From NCBI RefSeq assembly GCF_000313135.1, contig NW_004457584.1:212768-276767 (forward strand): a stretch of DNA of 64,000 nucleotides, in the 5' to 3' direction. This document shows positions 37,080-49,185 of the stretch, piece after piece; within the stretch, counting starts at the first letter, position 1, and each line of letters opens with the position of its first letter. This stretch comes from Acanthamoeba castellanii str. Neff. Taxonomy: Eukaryota > Discosea > Longamoebia > Acanthamoebidae. The position numbers and the translations under genes were made by a program. The notes below the pieces were generated by a model, which did no database searches, was not told the origin of the DNA, and saw nothing but the letters and a program-made list of their open reading frames with translations.

Positions 37080-37806
37080 ATGGACGTCCTCCACTCCGCT
37101 TCCGCCCTCCTGGCCGCCGATGACGGCAACACCCCCGCCGCTGCCGCTTTCTTCGGCTTCATGGGCTGCGCTTCCGCCCTCGTCTTCGCTTGTACGTTTA
37201 ACCCCCATTCAGCGGCCAACCCCTTCGATAAGATCGGTCGGAGGCGGTTGATTAGACGAATTTGTGGTGACTCAAACGGAGATTTGTTATCGGATGGCGA
37301 CCCCTTGACCACCCGCTAATGTCGCATCTCTCCTTAGGCCTTGGTGCTGCCTACGGTACCGCCAAGTCTGGCGTCGGAGTGGCTGCCATGGGTGTTACCA
37401 AGCCCGACATGGTGATGAAGTCCATCATTCCCGTCGTCATGGCTGGTGTGATCGGTATCTACGGTCTCATTATTGCTGTCATCCTTGCCACCAACGGTAC
37501 GTCGTATCCGTCCATTTCCGGCCAATCATTTGATCACATTGGCTCATTTTTCCAATTTTCTACTCGACCACAGTCACCCCCACCGCCTACACTGCCTTCC
37601 GTGGCTTCGCCCACCTTGCCTCCGGTCTCTCTGTCGGTCTTTCCGGTCTTGCGGCCGGCATGGCCATCGGTATCGTCGGTGACGCTGGTGTCCGCGCCAC
37701 TGCCCAGCAGCCCCGTCTCTTCACTGGTATGATCCTGATTCTCATCTTCGCCGAGGCTCTCGGTCTCTACGGCCTCATCGTCGCCCTCATCCTCTCCACC
37801 AAATAA
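37080..37806 (+). CDS. VMA3: V-type H+-ATPase 16-kDa proteolipid subunit c
   Basis: Subunit c forms the proton-carrying rotor ring of the vacuolar ATPase. In amoebae it sits in the contractile vacuole and endosomes. Three exons (37080-37191, 37338-37496, 37574-37806) give about 167 residues with four membrane helices. Helix 1 contains [20 protein letters not shown] with the cytosolic turn GTAKSGVG. Helix 2 is [18 protein letters not shown], followed by [18 protein letters not shown]. Helix 4 carries the essential proton-binding Glu in [18 protein letters not shown]. The loop [19 protein letters not shown] is characteristic of the family. All joins keep frame. Confidence 0.97.
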
Positions 37807-38089
37807 GCGGCTTGCTTATCTACGCGATCTGCTTCATCGGCAGCTCAATTTTTCAACACCACATCATCACCGCCTGTCTGGTGTTGCGGATTTGTACATG
37901 ATGGTGTGCTCTGGGGAAGTAAAGGCATTTCAATCCTACTCGACTCCCGCGATCTCTTAACCAGCAGGTGACAGATTATCGCATTTTCATCAATGCATTA
38001 AATGATGGGTTGCCCAACAAACCATGACGTGTTGTGTTGGGTTGCGAGACCACCAACCAGCGAACTCTCTTTTACTCGATTACCAAACA
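37807..38089. other. gap between V-ATPase subunit c and prolyl oligopeptidase
   Basis: This gap of 283 bp between two same-strand genes holds 3' flanking sequence and the oligopeptidase promoter. Nothing else is evident. Confidence 0.5.
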
Positions 38090-41000
38090 ATGCATCGCAC
38101 ACGCAGCAACAGCAATCTCTCAGATCTGAAACCGGACGAAGATTTGCTCAAGAAGATTGGAAAGAAGAGCGGCATGGCTTCCAATACTGCGAAGACGTGG
38201 GCGTACCCCAACACCAGAAGGGATGAGAGCGTTGTCGACGAGCACGGCGTCGCTGACCCCTACCGCTGGTGCGTACACCGCCAGGTCCAAATTGCAACCT
38301 TGCGCTACGTGCACATAGCTCATTCGATCTCAATTGATTGAGAGCCCCTCCTTGCACCTCCTCACGATGTGGCGCTGACCTCTGCTCCTTGGCAGGCTGG
38401 AAGACCCTGACTCAGAGGAGACCCGTGCGTGGGTGGAAGAGCAGAACAAGCTCACCTTCGGCTTCCTCGAGGAGTGCGACTACCGCGGCAAGATCCACGA
38501 GCGGCTCAAGGAGGTCTACAACTACCCCAAGTATTCGTGTCCCTTCAAGCGTGGCGATCGCTTCTACTTCTTCAAGAACGACGGCCTCCAGAACCAGTCC
38601 GTGCTCTACACCCAGGAGACCCTCGACGCCGAACCCACCGTACTCTTTCTTCTCCCAAGCTTGGCGGCTACCCGATGCTGATGGTCGCCGCTCAAGGTGT
38701 CATGAGATTACGTTTCTAATGTCGTGTCGTGTCGTGCCATGTGCGTGTGTCGTGTGCGCGTAGGTCTTCATGGACCCCAACACGCTGAGCGAAGATGGTA
38801 CGGCGTCGCTGGGCACGCGGGCCTTCTCCGAGTCCGGGGCATACTACGCGCACGGCATCCAGCGGAGCGGGTCCGACTGGCAGACAGTCTACGTGAAGCA
38901 GGTGGCGTCGGGCGACAACCTGCCCGACAAGCTCGAGTGGGTCAAGTTCTCCTCCATCGCCTGGACCCACGACGACAAGGGCTTTTTCTACGCCCGCTAC
39001 CCGCCTCCGCCCAAGATCGACGTACGCGCGCCACCACCTCCCACGAATCGTTGTCGCAACACTCACACGATGTCGCGTGTGTCGTGTCGTGTCGTGTCGT
39101 GTCGTGTCGTGTGCAGAGCACGGAGGGAGGCAAGGCGGGCAGCGAGGTGGACACCAACCTGCACCAGAAGGTGTACTACCACAAGCTGGGCACCAGCCAA
39201 GAGGAGGACCCCCTCATCTTCGAGACCCCCGACGAGCCCACCCTCATCTTCGGCGTCGAAGTCACCGGTCCGTACCCCTCCTCCTACCTCCCTCCACCGC
39301 GCTCGCTTGCTCCCTGGCCACTGACCTGACCGACTCACGCTCGAACGGCGACTGTCTCCATAGATGACGGCCGATACCTGCTGCTCACGCACCACAAGGG
39401 CACAGCGCCAGTGAACAAGCTCTACTACTACGACCTGGCTCGCTTCGAGCCCGCCGCCGGCGGTGACCACGGACTCTCTGTACGCGTTCCCCACAACATC
39501 GCTCGTGATGATGATGTCGCAGAGCCGCAGCAACTCACATCAAGGGGGGCGGTCGCTGGCGGACCGAACCGAACTGGGTTGGTGTGGCGCAGGTGGTGAA
39601 GCTGGTCGACAACTGGGAGGCGCAGTACGAGTACATCACCAACGAGGGCACCCTCTTCTGGTTCAAGACCAACCTCAAGGCCCCCAAGAACAAGCTCATC
39701 ACCATCGACCTCACCCGCCCCGACGAGGTACGCTTGCCCTCCACCGCCACCACAATGGGCCGTGTCGGGCTAACGCGAGCGTGTGGTGTGGTGTGTCGTG
39801 CGGGCGTGACCTACACAGAGCGAGTGGAAGGAGCTGGTGGCGGAGAGCGAGGACGTGCTGGACTACGCCATCTGCTTCGACCACGACAAGCTGGCCCTCG
39901 GGTACATCCACCACGTGCAGACCGTGCTCTACGTCCACGCCCTCGTCTCCGGCGAGCGCCTCCTCTCCATCCCCATGCCCGCCCCCGGCACCGTACAGGG
40001 TACTCCCCGCAGCCCCTCTCTCTATTTCCCGCCAATTTTTTCCGCCAAAAGCGACACTGCTTTCCCGCCAAGGCGATGATGATGATGATGGTACTGATGG
40101 TTGATTGCTTGCTTGAATGCAGAGATCTCGGGCAAGAAGAAGGAGTCGTACCTGTTCTACTACTTTGTGTCGTTCCTGTACCCGGGCACGATCTTCCTGT
40201 ACGATCGGACGTCGAAGCACGGCACCGAGCCGGTGCCGTTCCGCGAGATCCAGGTGCCCGGGTTCGACGCGAGCCTCTTCGCCACGGAGCAGGTGTTCTA
40301 CACGAGCCGCGATGGCACGCGGGTGCCCATGTTCGTCGTCTCCAAGCGCGACACGCCGCGCGACGGTAGCGCGCCGGTGTACCTCTACGGCTACGGCGGG
40401 TTCAGCATCTCCATCCAGCCGTCGTTCTCGTCGTTCCGCATGGTGCTCATGCAGAACCTCAACGTCACGGTGGCGATCGCCAACATCCGCGGCGGCGGCG
40501 AATACGGCGAGGACTGGCACACGGCGGGCACGCTCGAGAAGAAGCAGAACGTGTTCGACGACTTCATCGGCGCGGCAGAGTGGCTCGTCGAGCACCGCTA
40601 CACGTCGCCCGCGCGCATCGTGATCGTGGGCGGCTCCAACGGCGGCCTGCTCGTCGGCGCCTGCACCAACCAGCGCCCGGACCTGTTCGGCTGCGCCGTG
40701 GCCCAGGTGGGCGTGCTCGACATGCTCCGCTTCCACAAGTTCACCATCGGCCACGCCTGGACGCCCGACTACGGCTGCGCCGACAACGACGCCGACTTCC
40801 AGTACCTCATCAAGTACTCGCCCGTCCACAACGTGCGCCCCGGCACCACCTACCCCGCCGTCCTCCTCACCACCGGCGACCACGACGACCGCGGTACGCC
40901 CTGTCCCCTTTTCTCTTTCTGACGATCGCGTTGGCTCACGTTGTGCGTCACTGGCCACACGACACTCGACACCACACACACACACACACACAACACAAAC

Positions 41001-41205
41001 AGTGGTGCCGCTGCACTCGTACAAGTACATTTCGGCGCTGCAGCACACGGTGGGCTCCTACGAGAAGCAGGTGCAGCCGCTGATGATTCGGATCGAGACC
41101 AAGGCCGGCCACGGGGGCGGCAAGCCCACGAGCAAGGCCATCGAGGAGGCGGCCGACACGTACACCTTCATCGCCCGCACCCTCGGCCTCACCTGGACCG
41201 ACTGA
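38090..41205 (+). CDS. PREP: prolyl oligopeptidase (peptidase family S9A)
   Basis: This cytosolic serine peptidase cuts short peptides after proline. [20 protein letters not shown] (ATG at 38090) precedes the usual family start [20 protein letters not shown]. The seven-bladed propeller follows over several exons, and the alpha/beta hydrolase domain carries the full triad: Ser in VGGSNGGLL (codon 40635-40637), Asp in TTGDHDDRV (split by an intron at about 40894) and His in KAGHGGG. The [18 protein letters not shown] and [12 protein letters not shown] signatures flank the triad. The protein ends LGLTWTD. The N-terminus is about 30 residues longer than in mammalian enzymes; a second ATG, in [10 protein letters not shown], could be the true start. 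Confidence 0.95.
39081..39110. repeat. (GTCGT)6 pentamer array next to an oligopeptidase splice acceptor
   Basis: Six perfect GTCGT units end six bases before the AG acceptor (AG at 39115-39116) of a prolyl oligopeptidase intron. Confidence 0.95.
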
Positions 41206-42013
41206 ACCACGACTCCGTCATGACCATCAACAAACGAACACAACGGCCTGTTACATACGCCCATCGTCGTCGTCGTCGGCATCATCAACAACGATTACGC
41301 CCTGCACTGCGAGGACTTGGGGTAGCGCCGTTGTTGCCGGGGTTGGCACGAAAGTGCTGTGTCTCGTCGTGCCCAATACCCCGCGGCGGTACTTGCCTGC
41401 GGTCAACGCGAAGGCGCCGTTGGCTCGAGCTCACTTTATTGCGCCTCTCATAAGTGACCGCCAAAGTGGTGCCACCGAGGCGACGGGTAAAGTGCAAGCT
41501 TACGACTCTGGTTGACGGCGGCACTGACGCGCCTGCCCGCCTACGACTCCTCTACAAGGCATGATAAGTTGGGTGTCCCCAACGGTGAGGGGCACCAACG
41601 TCGCCTGGGGCAGCCATCACCGCACTCAAGCCGCGGTCTTCTCGTCTGGCGTGTGTGCTCACCGCGCATCCGATCTGGCTTGAGTGCGTGCGGACCCGAT
41701 CGATCCGGCGCCATGATGGATGATGCCACAAATACAAGCCGGTCAAGAGTCAAAGATCATCACCCAGCAAGCTGTTTCTCCGACGGATCTGATTGGTTGA
41801 TCAGAGAGTGTGGTAGTTTGACCTAGCTCGACTCAACTCCGGAGGTCCAAATCAACTCCCACAGCGACGACGGTAAGACGTCTCCCCACGTCTGTCCAAC
41901 CAGTAGTGGTTGGCCGTTGGGTTTTAGCAGGCTGAAAACCACTCTCCCAACTTCATTCAATTTTTGTCTTCACTCCACACACCATCATCACCACCCAACC
42001 GCTCATCCTCAGG
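41206..42013. other. intergenic region upstream of the PstS-receptor kinase gene
   Basis: These 808 bp hold the oligopeptidase 3' end and the receptor promoter. I see no convincing gene; open frames on both strands (41512-41826 plus, 41541-41753 minus) overlap one another and have no recognisable product. Confidence 0.5.
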
Positions 42014-45000
42014 ATGTCGCTCTACAAGGCGCTACTGTCTATTCTTGTGCTACTACTTCTTTGCTATCAGGGTACACCGCCTTCGCTCTAAAGCCCATTG
42101 CCCTTTCGAGTCTCACCATTCTCCCTCTCTGGTCCTTTTCTCTGGTCCCACTATGCTGTGCAGTAGACGCCTATGGAGTGGAGCTGTTTGGCGCGGGAAG
42201 TCCGAACGCCGTGTCCGTGCTCGCGTCGTGGAAATCGGACTACATCTACACCCGGGACGATGTCAGGTCTGGCCGCCACTTGCGTGAGTGTCTCTCTGCT
42301 CGACTTGTTGTTGTTGTTGTTGACCGCCTTCTCGCACCGCAGCATTTCGTACACCAACACGGGCGTGACGACGGGCTTGGAACAGTACGCCGACGGGGAA
42401 CTGGTACCCGCTCCATCCAATTTGGATCAACTGCTCCAAATGAACATCACTCGGGCAAGAGGCTCAGCTGTTATGTTTGTGGGGGGGGGGTTGCTCGGGC
42501 AGGATTTCGTCTGTGTGGACCGCTTCTTATCGGATCAGGATGCCGCCGCGTACGGCAACCTCATCCAGTTCCCGCTCATGGGGCAGGCCATCGTCATGGC
42601 TTACAACGTCCCCTCCCTCTCTTCTCTCAACGCGAGCTTGGTACGCCCCCCCCCAAAAGACAATCTTTGACCAGATGGTTGGTCTACATGACCTCGTTAA
42701 TGTTTGGGCCAATCAGAGAATCGACCGGGAGACTCTGGGCCTGATCTGGGCGGGCAACGTCAGCGTGTGGAACGACCAACGAATTAAGGACCTCAACCCG
42801 GGCCTGGCCTCGTCCCTGCCTAGCACCAACATCACCCTGGGCTACAACAACAACATCGCCTACTCGTCGACGGAAGTGGTCAAACGCTCGCTCGAGAGCT
42901 TCAGCCCCGACTTCGCGAGGCTGTTTGCCGCAGCCGGCCGGGACTTTGCCGACATGCCACCGGCCCTGCGCGGGACCGCAGAGTCTGCCGGCGTCTCGAC
43001 GGCCGAGAGAGAAGTGTGGCTCGGCGTACACTCCCCACAGCGCGATCACGCATCACAGCACACACACACACACACGCACGCACTAGCATTGCCCTGGACG
43101 AGACGCGCCCCTGTTGAATGCATCACGCGCTGGCCCAGCGCATTGACCCACATGTGGTGGTATTCATGGAATGCAGGCTCATGAGGACAGCATCACCTAC
43201 CTCAGCTATGCCGATGCCATCAAGTCGGGCTTCCCACACATGGTGATGTACAACAAAGCCGGCAGCCTGGTGGGTCCGTCGACGGCCACCGTGCAGGCGG
43301 CCATGAGCCAGTTCCAGACCGAATTCGCCCACAGCAACTTCTCGGTGGACATTCACGACGCCAACGGCACCAACTCGTGGCCCATCTCCTACCTCACCTA
43401 TCTCGCCCTGGACCGCAACGTGACCGGCGTCGACTGCACCGCCGTCCAGGAGCTGCTCGCCTTCGTGGCCTGGATTCACACCAACGACGGGTCCGTTGTT
43501 TCTTGAATTTTCTCTTCTTTTCTTCCGTTTTCCCAACAACTTGTGTTGTGGCCACATACAGGGCTAGCACGGACGCGACCAGCATCAACTATGTGCCACT
43601 CGACACAAGCCTCAAGAAGCGGATCGTGGACCTCCTGAGCACGGTTCAGTGCAACGGCGAGCGTGCCTATTCGACGGCCTTCCTCATCGGCATCGGGTCG
43701 CCGCTGCCCATCTTCACCTCGTGGGCCGTGGGCTGGTCGTCGGCCCAGACGCGGGCCAAGTTCTACCTGTCCTCGTCCACCACCGGCAAGGACCGCCTCG
43801 TGAACGGCAACGCCGACTTCAGCGTCACCAGCAACGGCCTGGCCAGCAGCTACTACGACCTCCTGTCCGACCTGCAGATCGTCCCCACCACCGCCTTCGC
43901 TCTCGTGCCCGGTATGGTTTATGCGGCTTCTCCCGATTGGTCATTGCATTGTGTACAATCACAATCCAATAACAACCAACCAACCAACCAACCAACCAAC
44001 CGCAACACAAACAGCGTACAATGTGCCGGAGTTGAAGGGCAAGACGCTGGTGCTCGACTTGCCTACTATTGCGGGAATCTACCTCAACACGGTGACGCGG
44101 TGGAACGACCAGCGCATCAAGGACCTCAACTCGGCCGACGTGGCCGCCGCGCTGCCGGACCAGGACATCATGGTGGTGACCCACAACGTGAGCTCGGCCT
44201 ACACCCAGCTCTTCACCCAGATGCTCAGCCAAACAGTCCCCGACTTCGCCGCTCAGGTTCGCCCACGCTTGCTTTATTTGTGGTGCTGGTTGTGGTGCTG
44301 GTGGTTGTTCAACACCATCACAGTCTCGGCTGACCGATGCTCGATTCCACACACACACACACACACACACAGGTGGGATCGGGGTTGATCGTGTCATTCC
44401 CGATCCAGCAGACCAACAGATCCATCAACACCTCTACCACCAACGTGGCAAGCCTCTTGAACAGCAATCCCTACTCGTTCATCTTCTGGCAGCACTTTGA
44501 CATCCTCACGGTACGCTGCCCCCCCCCAGCTCTCTTCCTCTTCCAATTAACTGTCATTGCGCCGACGCGGCCGTGTCTAAGGGTTGTTGGATGCACCCTT
44601 CAGGCCCGAGGTCTCAGCTCGGCGTCGTTGGTCAACCCGGCGGGCCAGGTGGTGGCGCCCTCTACCGCCTCTGTGCTCAGCGCGCTCGACGACTACCTCG
44701 CCTCGACGGCCGCAGCCGACCGCTCCTACCAATCGATCCTCCTCGGTACAGCTCACAGATCCCAGTCCTTCCCCCTGGCGGCCGGCTGCATCCCCTGACC
44801 ACTTTCTCTCTACATTTCCATGGTTTGTGCTTTGTGTTCTGTTCGCATCAGGCGGAGGAGCCGGCAGCTGGCCCATCACAGCGTTCGGGGCCACGGTCTA
44901 CCGCGGCACGGGCATGGACGACTGCAACAAAGCAGCCGCCCTGGCCGACTTCCTGCTCTGGTCCCAGACCGACGCTCTTGCCCTGCGGAACGCCGTCAGG

Positions 45001-48000
45001 TTCGCCTTCTCGCTCTTTCCCTCTCTGCGCCGATTCGTTCTCTCGCTGACTGGACGCACGACGCACACACGACACAACGGCCGTTAGGCAAGGATTTGTG
45101 CTGCCGACGGCTTCCGACGAGGTCAACCGCAGCTTCATGCGGCAGCTCAGGGCCTTCACCTGCGCCGGTCAGCCCGTGAGCGCGCTGGCCAACTGCATCA
45201 CCGACGACGGTCAGCTGTGCTCGGGCCAGGGCACCTGCACCAACAACGCCTGCGCCTGCGACTCGGGCCGGGAGGGCCTGCACTGCGAGAGCGCCACCAG
45301 CGCCAGCTCGAGCGACTCCACCATCGCCATCCTGGGTACACCACCGCACACGACACACGAACACTTCCGCCGCACACACGCACTGACGCTCTCGGCTGTC
45401 GCAGCGACGGTGATTCCGGTGTCGGCGGTGGTGGCGGGGCTGCTGGTGGTGCTGGTGATCGTGGTCGTGGTGCTGGTGCGGCGCAAGGGGAGCGGAAGCG
45501 ACGACTGGGAGATCGAGTACGACGAGCTCGAGGTGGGCGAGCAGCTGGGGGCCGGCGGCTACGGCGAGGTGCACAAGGCCACGTGGAAGGGCACCGAGGT
45601 GGCGGTCAAGGTCATGGCCTCGGAGCGGATCACCAAGGAGATGGAGAAGAGCTTCAAGGACGAGGTGCGCGTCATGACCGCGCTGCGCCACCCCAACGTG
45701 GTCCTCTTCATGGCCGCGTCGACCAAGGCCCCCAAGATGTGCATCGTCATGGAGTTCATGGCCCTCGGCTCCCTCTTCGACGTACGTTGGCCCCCTTGTG
45801 GTCCACCATATAGCCCGGCTGAGACTGATGATGATGGTGATGATGTGGTTCTGTGGCGGCTGAGACTGATGATGGTGATGATGTGGTAAATGGTTGGAAT
45901 GATTGCAATGCAGCTGCTGCACAACGAGCTGATTCCGGACATTCCGTTTCCGCTGAAGGCCAAGATGGCCTACCAGGCCTCCAAGGGCATGCACTTCCTC
46001 CACTCCTCCGGTACGCACTGCTCCCCTCCCCCCTTCGTTCTTTGTCTCGCTCCATTTCGCTCTTCGTTCTTCTTTTCCCCCCATCGGACACGCGTCTAAC
46101 AACCGCACGCAGGCATCGTGCATCGGGACCTCAAGTCGCTCAACCTGCTGCTCGACAACAAGTGGAACGTCAAGGTCTCTGACTTTGGCCTCACCAAGTT
46201 CAAGGAGGACATCAGCGGCCCTAAGGGCGGCCTCGGCGGTGGCGGTGGCAAGAACAACAACCACATGGCCGGCAGCGTGCACTGGACCGCGCCTGAAGTG
46301 CTCAACGAGGCCGGCGACGTCGATCTGATCCTGGCCGACGTCTACAGCTTCGGCGTCATTCTGTGGGAGCTGCTCACCCGAGAGCAGCCCTACCTAGGCC
46401 TCAGTCCGGCAGCCGTGGCCGTGGCCGTGATCCGGGACAACATCCGCCCGCGCATGCCCGAGGCCGGCGCCGCGCTGTGCCCGGCCGAGTACGAGGATCT
46501 CATCACCGGCTGCTGGCACCACGACCCCACCATCCGCCCCACCTTCCTCGAGATCATGACCCGCCTCTCGGCCATGCACGGCGACTCGACCACCACGGCC
46601 GGCAGCGCCACCTCCTACTCCACCTCATCGTCGTCGGCCTCGGGCGAGCAAAGAGAGAAGACGACGACGAAAACGAAAACGAAAACGACGGCGACCACGA
46701 CGACGAGCTCGTTCGGGTCGTGGACCCTGCCGTCGACCACAAATTCCTCGCATTCCTCATCATCGTCGTCCGGCTCGTCTAAGCACTTGTCCGGCGTCGG
46801 CATGACGGGCGCCGGCGGCGGTGGTGTGCGGCCGCCGGAGGGCGAGATGGCGATCGTGTTCACCGACATCACCCGCGCCGCCTCGCTCTGGGAGTTCAAC
46901 GCGGCCGCCATGCGCGACGCCACCCTGCTCCACAACCAAGCCCTGCGCGACTCGCTCAAGCGGCACCGGGGCTACGAGGTGGTGTTCGTGCGCGACCGCA
47001 ACTCGGGCGAGGGTTCGTTCTGCATGGCCTTCCAGCAGCCCGTCGACGCCCTGGCCTGGTGCGCCGACGTCCAGCGGAGCCTGCTGGGCGTGGCCTGGCC
47101 CGAGGCGCTGCTCGAGCACCCGGGCGCGGCCGAGGAGTGGGGCGACACCGATGACCGGGTGCTGTTCCGGGGCCTGCGGGTGCGCATGGGCGTCCACCTG
47201 GGCGCGCCGCGGGCCGTGCGCGACCCGATGACCCGGCGGGTGGAGTACATCGGGCCGGTGGTCAACGCCGCGGCCCGCATCACGGCCCTCACGCACGGCG
47301 GCCAGATCGTGATGAGCCACGCCGCCTTCCAACGGATCAAGGGCTCGCCCGAGCTGGCCGCTATGATGGGCGGCAGCGACGGCAACGGCAGCCAGGAGCA
47401 GCTCAAGAAGGGCAGCGTGGTGGGCCTCGGCAAGTTCGAGATGCCCGATTCTCCGGATGGCACGTATCCTGCACGACACGCACGACACGACACGTCTGAT
47501 GATGGTGGGCCGGCGGTGCAGGATCGAAGCTCTTCGAATTGAAGACGCCGGGATTGGAGGCGCGGTTCTTTGGCGGGGTGACGCTCGAGGCTGGGGGCGA
47601 CGGCACGTCGACCAACAAGACCACCTCGGGCGCCGGCACCTCGCACGGCGGCGGTGGTAGCAGCAGCGGCGGCAGCCAGCCCGACAGCGAACCCGGAAGC
47701 GGACGCGAACTCCAAACCGTCGTCGGGGAAGGGTACGATCCCACCGAGCGTGTGCGATGCGCGCGTGTCTCACACGCAACACACACACACGACACACACG
47801 ACACACACGACACACATAGGATGATGTTCAAGGAGGACACGTTCCTGACGTCGGCCAACCTGTGTCGGTGGATCATCGACTACGGCGAGATCCAGGTGGG
47901 CAAGCAGGTGGGCCTCGGGTCCTACGGCGTGGTACTGCGGGGCAAGTGGAAGGGCGTCGAGGTGGCCGTGAAGCGATTCATCAAGCAGAAGCTCGACGAG

Positions 48001-48846
48001 CGCCGCATGCTCGAGTTCAGGGCCGAGATGGCCTTCCTCTCCGAACTGCACCACCCCAATATCGTGCTCTTCATCGGTACGCACCGCACACACCGCGCAT
48101 ACCACGCATACCGCACGCGCTGATCGTCGCGGGGGGTGAGGTGACAGGCGCGTGCGTGAAGAAGCCCAACCTGTGCATCGTGACCGAGTTCATGGCGCGG
48201 GGCAGCCTGCGCGACACGCTGGGCAACAGCGCCATCAAGCTCACCTGGAAGCAGAAGGTCAAGATGCTGCGCTCGGCCGCGCTGGGTATCAACTACCTCC
48301 ACTCGCTCCAGCCCGTCATCGTCCACCGAGACCTCAAGCCCTCCAACCTCCTCGTACGCGCCACAATTGCACACACGACACACGGCACGCAAGACACGAC
48401 ACTCACTGTGTGCGTGCGTGCGTGTGTGTGTGAATCACGGCGAACAGGTGGACGAGAACTGGAACGTGAAGGTGGCGGACTTTGGGTTCGCGCGGATCAA
48501 GGAGGAGAACGCGACGATGACGAGGTGCGGCACGCCGTGCTGGACCGCACCGGAGATCATCCGCGGGGAGAAGTACGACGAGCGGGCCGACGTGTACTCG
48601 TTCGGCGTCATCATGTGGGAGGTGGTCACGCGCAAGGAGCCCTTTGCCGGGCGCAACTTCATGGGCGTGTCGCTCGACGTGCTCGAGGGCCGGCGCCCTG
48701 CCATCCCCGGCGATTGCCCGACCGACTTCCGCAAGGTAATGAAGCGCTGCTGGCACGCGTCGGCCGACAAGCGACCCAGCATGGACGACGTGCTCTCCTT
48801 CTTGGCCAAGCACCTCGACGCCGATGACGCCGGCGCCATGATCTAG
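42014..48846 (+). CDS. receptor kinase-cyclase-kinase with tandem PstS-like ectodomain
   Basis: This is a predicted single-pass plasma-membrane receptor of about 1,700 residues. A signal peptide (MSLYKALLSILVLLLLCYQ) leads to two full-length periplasmic-binding-protein domains of PstS type. The first has DRETLGLIWAGNVSVWNDQR and the end SINYVPLDTSLKKRIVDLL; the second has LPTIAGIYLNTVTRWNDQR. An EGF-like motif (CSGQGTCTNNACACDSGREG plus a Cys) precedes the helix VIPVSAVVAGLLVVLVIVVV. Inside are a TKL kinase (LGAGGYGEVH, VAVK, HRDLKSLN, DFG), a class III cyclase domain (IVFTDI, RVRMGVHLG, VVNAAAR) and a second TKL kinase (LGSYGVVL, VAVK, HRDLKPSN, DFG). Kinase residues are intact; the cyclase has changed metal-site residues. 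One join, near 47466, needs a GC-AG intron. Kinase 2 could be a separate gene starting at 47821, but the frame joins cleanly. Confidence 0.88.
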
Positions 48847-49185
48847 ATGAGACCAGCCAAGGAGTCACCAAACATCCATTTATTAGTAAGTTACTCTGTT
48901 TTTGGTTTGGTGATGGTGAAGACTTGGCAAGCTGGTCAGTCCCGGTGTGGAGGCGGCCTTGCCCACCACCTCATCTCCGGCATCCGCATGGCTGCAGGCT
49001 GGCTGCCACCACCTCAACTGCACGGCGGCAGCCACCCCAACAGGTAACCCGGCAGTGGACGTGAACTCACAACCAGTCCGTGAGCCAGAGCGTGTGCGAT
49101 TTGCAACACACACACGTGGCACACACACCGCACAGGGTTTTCTTAAAAGTTGTATAAATAAGTAAAACGCATGAGTGCAGCTGTG
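48847..49185. other. gap between converging receptor and actin-related genes
   Basis: About 340 bp lie between two converging stop codons. The sequence from about 48893 to 48950 resembles 51140-51210 on the other side of the actin-related gene. No gene is evident. Confidence 0.5.

Noticed and set aside
47821..48846. Second kinase considered as an independent gene starting at the ATG-ATG
   Set aside because: An intron acceptor lies directly before it and joins in frame to the preceding exon; there is no room for a promoter. Still possible if an alternative promoter exists.
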